Positions 5,789-7,703 of a stretch of DNA of 7,703 nt are shown here, in pieces. How positions within the stretch are numbered: the stretch's first letter is position 1; every line of letters starts with the position of its first letter. Source of the stretch: Armatimonadota bacterium (GTDB lineage Bacteria; Sysuimicrobiota; Sysuimicrobiia; Sysuimicrobiales; Humicultoraceae); assembly GCA_016199305.1 (NCBI GenBank), contig JACQGZ010000251.1:1-7703 (forward strand), written 5' to 3'. The notes below the pieces were generated by a model, which had not been told where the DNA came from, did no database searches, and saw only the letters and a list, made by a program, of their open reading frames with translations. Made by a program: the position numbers and the translations under genes.

Positions 5789-6931
5789 CTACCGGCCGAT
5801 GGGGTTGACCGGGGTGCCGTTGACGCGGATCTCAAAATGGACGTGCGGCCCGGTGGAATACCCGGTGGACCCCACCCGGGCGATCAGCTGCCCTTTGCGC
5901 ACCCGCTGCCCCGGCCGGGTGAGGATGGTCGACAGGTGCGCGTACAGGGTGGAGAGGCCTCCGCCGTGGTCGATGATGACGATCTTGCCGTAGCCCCCGA
6001 ACCATCCGGTGTAGGCCACGGCGCCGTCCCCGGCGGCGACGACAGGCGTGCCCCGCGGCGCGGCGATGTCCACGCCGCCGTGCATCCGCCGCACTCCGAA
6101 GATGGGGTGGCGCCGCATCCCGAACCCCGAGGTGAACCGGCCGCGTGCGGGCAGGAGGAAGTCCCGGACGCGAGCGACCGGCACCAGCCCCAGCCCCTCC
6201 ACCGCCTGAATCCGGCGGATCAGCGCCACCAGTTCGCGGTCGGTGCGCTCCAGGTCTTCCACGACCTGTTCGTAGAGGGACCGTTCCCGCTGGATGCGCG
6301 CCAGCAGATCCGCCTTGGCCCCGACCTCCGCGGTCAGTTCCGTCCGGCGGGCCTGGGTCTCCCCGATCAGCCGGGTGGTCCGCTCCTGATGGCTCTGGAG
6401 TTCTTCGTACAGGCGCCCGTACTCGCGGACGTCCGCTTCGTAGGCCTCCAGCAGCCGGGCGTCGGCGCGCATCAGCGCACTGAGAAAATGCGCCCGCGTG
6501 ACGAGCTCGGAGAAGTCGGCGCCGTCCAGGAAGAGCTCCAGGTAGCCCTGCCGCCCCCATTTGTAGATGTCGCGCAGCCGCCCGTCCACACGGACCCGCT
6601 CGCCGGCGAGACGGCGCCGGGTCTCCGCCAGTTCGGCCGCCGTGGCCGCCGATCGGGCGCGCGTCTCCCTGAGGTCGGCCTCCAGAGTGCGCAGGCGCGA
6701 CTCCGCCGTGTCGCGGCGGCGGTCCATGGCTTCGAGGTCGGCGAGCGCCCGCCGCTCCTGCTGTCTGACCGAGCGCAGGCGCTGTCGCTTCTCGCGAAGT
6801 TCCTCCCGCACACGCTCGAGCTTCCGCTGCGCCGTCCCGGCGGTCGCCGGGGCGGACCCCGTCGTCGCCGCGGCCGCCGGTCCCGCCGGGAGGAGGGTCA
6901 CGAGCGCCAGGAGCGCGATCAGGGTCCTCAT
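5789..6931 (-). CDS. envC: EnvC-like murein hydrolase or hydrolase activator: coiled coil plus M23 (LytM) peptidase domain
   Basis: The 380-residue exported protein has a signal peptide (hydrophobic core about 4-21). A long charged coiled coil follows (about 34-122 and 160-245), interrupted by [24 protein letters not shown] (123-146), a segment typical of EnvC/CwlO-like partners of FtsX. The C-terminal M23 domain (about 260-380) has [19 protein letters not shown] with H284 and D288, AHL with H332, and GPHVHFE with H363 and H365. All zinc ligands and catalytic histidines expected of an active M23 metallo-endopeptidase are present. E. coli EnvC lacks them and only activates amidases. The protein probably cuts peptide cross-links during septum splitting or growth under FtsEX control. 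The ATG overlaps the ftsX stop by four bases (ATGA), so the two products are likely made together. Whether it hydrolyses peptidoglycan itself or also activates amidases is not settled. Confidence 0.93.
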   Translation of the reverse strand: MRTLIALLALVTLLPAGPAAAATTGSAPATAGTAQRKLERVREELREKRQRLRSVRQQERRALADLEAMDRRRDTAESRLRTLEADLRETRARSAATAAELAETRRRLAGERVRVDGRLRDIYKWGRQGYLELFLDGADFSELVTRAHFLSALMRADARLLEAYEADVREYGRLYEELQSHQERTTRLIGETQARRTELTAEVGAKADLLARIQRERSLYEQVVEDLERTDRELVALIRRIQAVEGLGLVPVARVRDFLLPARGRFTSGFGMRRHPIFGVRRMHGGVDIAAPRGTPVVAAGDGAVAYTGWFGGYGKIVIIDHGGGLSTLYAHLSTILTRPGQRVRKGQLIARVGSTGYSTGPHVHFEIRVNGTPVNPIGR

Positions 6932-7703
6932 GTATGAAGGAAGCGCCGCAGCGCCAGCAGGCTGCCGCTCATCCCGACCAGCACGCCGCCGACCGCCAGC
7001 GCGCCGAGGAGCGTGGGCAGGAGCGCCTCGGCCCGGACCAGCGGAAGAAATGGGAGCAGCGCCTCAAGCCGGGCCCGCAGGAGGACATAGGCGGGGGCGA
7101 GCAGCAGCCCCGCCAGGGCCGTCGCCAGCCCGCCCTGCAACGCCCCTTCCAGCATGAAGGGGGAGCGCATGTACCAGCCTCCCGCCCCGACCAGCTGCAT
7201 GATCTCGATCTCCTGGCGGCGGCTGAGGATGGTCAGGCGGATGGTGTTCATAATGATGATCAGCGCCACCGCCCCCAGCAGCGCGGCCGCCGCCGCCCCG
7301 CCCCCGCGCAGCAGCAGCGTCGCCGCGAGCAACCGGTCGAGCACCTGCCCCCCGAAGGTGACGTCCTCCACCCCGGGCACCGCGCGCGCCGCCGCCGCGA
7401 TCTGGCGCGCCTCGGCGGGGTCGATCAGGGTGATCTCCAGCGACTCGGGCAGTGGATTTGTCTCAATCATGTCCTGGAGGGAGATGCGTTCGCCGAGGGC
7501 GGTCTGCAGGCGCGCCAGCGCCTCATCGCGGCCGACGACCTCGACGCCCCGCACGCCGGGTACTGCCCGCACCGCCTCGGCCGCCCGCCCCACCTCCGCC
7601 GCGCCGAGCCCGTCGCGCAGGTAGGCGATGACCTCCACCTGCCCCTCCAGGATCGACGCCATCAGCCGCAGGTTCGCCGCGACGGCGGCGCCGGCGCCCA
7701 CCC
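6928..7703 (-). CDS. ftsX: Cell division protein FtsX, 5' end outside the window
   Basis: FtsX is the membrane subunit of the FtsEX complex, an ABC-type machine that drives extracellular peptidoglycan hydrolases rather than transport. About 258 codons are visible; the family is near 290-300, so the cytoplasmic N-terminus and most of the first membrane helix are missing. Counting from the GTG codon at 7701, the fragment begins at the end of helix 1, followed by the conserved [14 protein letters not shown] (18-31). The extracellular loop (about 15-125) includes NPLPESLEI (82-90). Membrane segments are at about 134-156, 187-209 and 227-250. The cytoplasmic motif [14 protein letters not shown] (160-173) is characteristic. 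The GTG at 7701 is treated as an internal Val codon, because starting there would remove helix 1. The EnvC-like gene overlaps its stop codon, which is the expected partnership. ftsE is expected just upstream, beyond 7703. Confidence 0.94.
   Translation of the reverse strand, partial: VGAGAAVAANLRLMASILEGQVEVIAYLRDGLGAAEVGRAAEAVRAVPGVRGVEVVGRDEALARLQTALGERISLQDMIETNPLPESLEITLIDPAEARQIAAAARAVPGVEDVTFGGQVLDRLLAATLLLRGGGAAAAALLGAVALIIIMNTIRLTILSRRQEIEIMQLVGAGGWYMRSPFMLEGALQGGLATALAGLLLAPAYVLLRARLEALLPFLPLVRAEALLPTLLGALAVGGVLVGMSGSLLALRRFLHT

Noticed and set aside
4634..6937. Very long open frame on the plus strand opposite ctpA and the EnvC-like gene
   Set aside because: It is the GC-rich antisense shadow of two well-identified genes. 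Its translation is low-complexity Gly/Arg/Pro/Ala/Asp-rich with no recognisable domain, and it crosses the gene boundary.
1..7703. Undescribed defence, mobile or biosynthetic system
   Set aside because: All eight genes belong to recognised housekeeping or metabolic families in mostly familiar arrangements. No repeats, integrase, transposase or unexplained open region larger than about 130 bases is present.

Overview
The window is a fragment of a bacterial chromosome with very high GC (around 70% by eye). All eight protein genes that I can support lie on the minus strand, so transcription runs from position 7703 towards position 1. The genes are tightly packed: most junctions are 1-, 4- or 10-base overlaps, and the longest gap between genes is about 127 bases. 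I see no tRNA, rRNA, CRISPR array, insertion sequence or phage gene. The phylum cannot be fixed from this stretch. The proline dehydrogenase is close in length and motifs to the short Thermus/Deinococcus type, and the glutamate dehydrogenase resembles those of thermophiles and Firmicutes. Together with the GC content this suggests a deep-branching, possibly soil or thermophilic lineage of Gram-positive-like or Deinococcus/Armatimonadota-like character; that is a weak inference.

Region 1 (7703 to 3558) is a cell-envelope and division module in the order ftsX (5' end missing), envC-like M23 peptidase, ctpA-type S41 protease and yibQ-type divergent polysaccharide deacetylase. This gene order is known from many bacteria. 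FtsX, with FtsE probably just outside the window, transmits ATP hydrolysis across the membrane to a coiled-coil peptidoglycan hydrolase or hydrolase activator. The protease and the deacetylase-fold protein are its usual companions. Here the EnvC-like protein keeps a complete set of M23 zinc-ligand residues, unlike E. coli EnvC.

Region 2 (3557 to 295) is an amino-acid catabolism cassette: glutamate dehydrogenase, monofunctional proline dehydrogenase, and an ornithine cyclodeaminase/mu-crystallin family enzyme. The last two genes start inside or at the stop of the gene before them. Together they can feed an imino or amino acid through proline, P5C and glutamate to 2-oxoglutarate. The P5C dehydrogenase needed to link proline dehydrogenase with glutamate dehydrogenase is not in the window. 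The ornithine cyclodeaminase homologue lacks the catalytic Asp of true cyclodeaminases, so it is better read as a reductase or dehydrogenase of the family. A 16-codon reading frame with its own Shine-Dalgarno-like sequence and an internal GC hairpin sits in the leader of the glutamate dehydrogenase gene.

Region 3 (294 to 1) holds an intergenic promoter candidate with a perfect TTGACA -35 box, followed by the first 55 codons of a secreted ABC-transporter substrate-binding protein, probably of the branched-chain amino-acid (LivK) type, which runs off the window. I found no previously undescribed system; the points worth checking are local ones listed in the findings.
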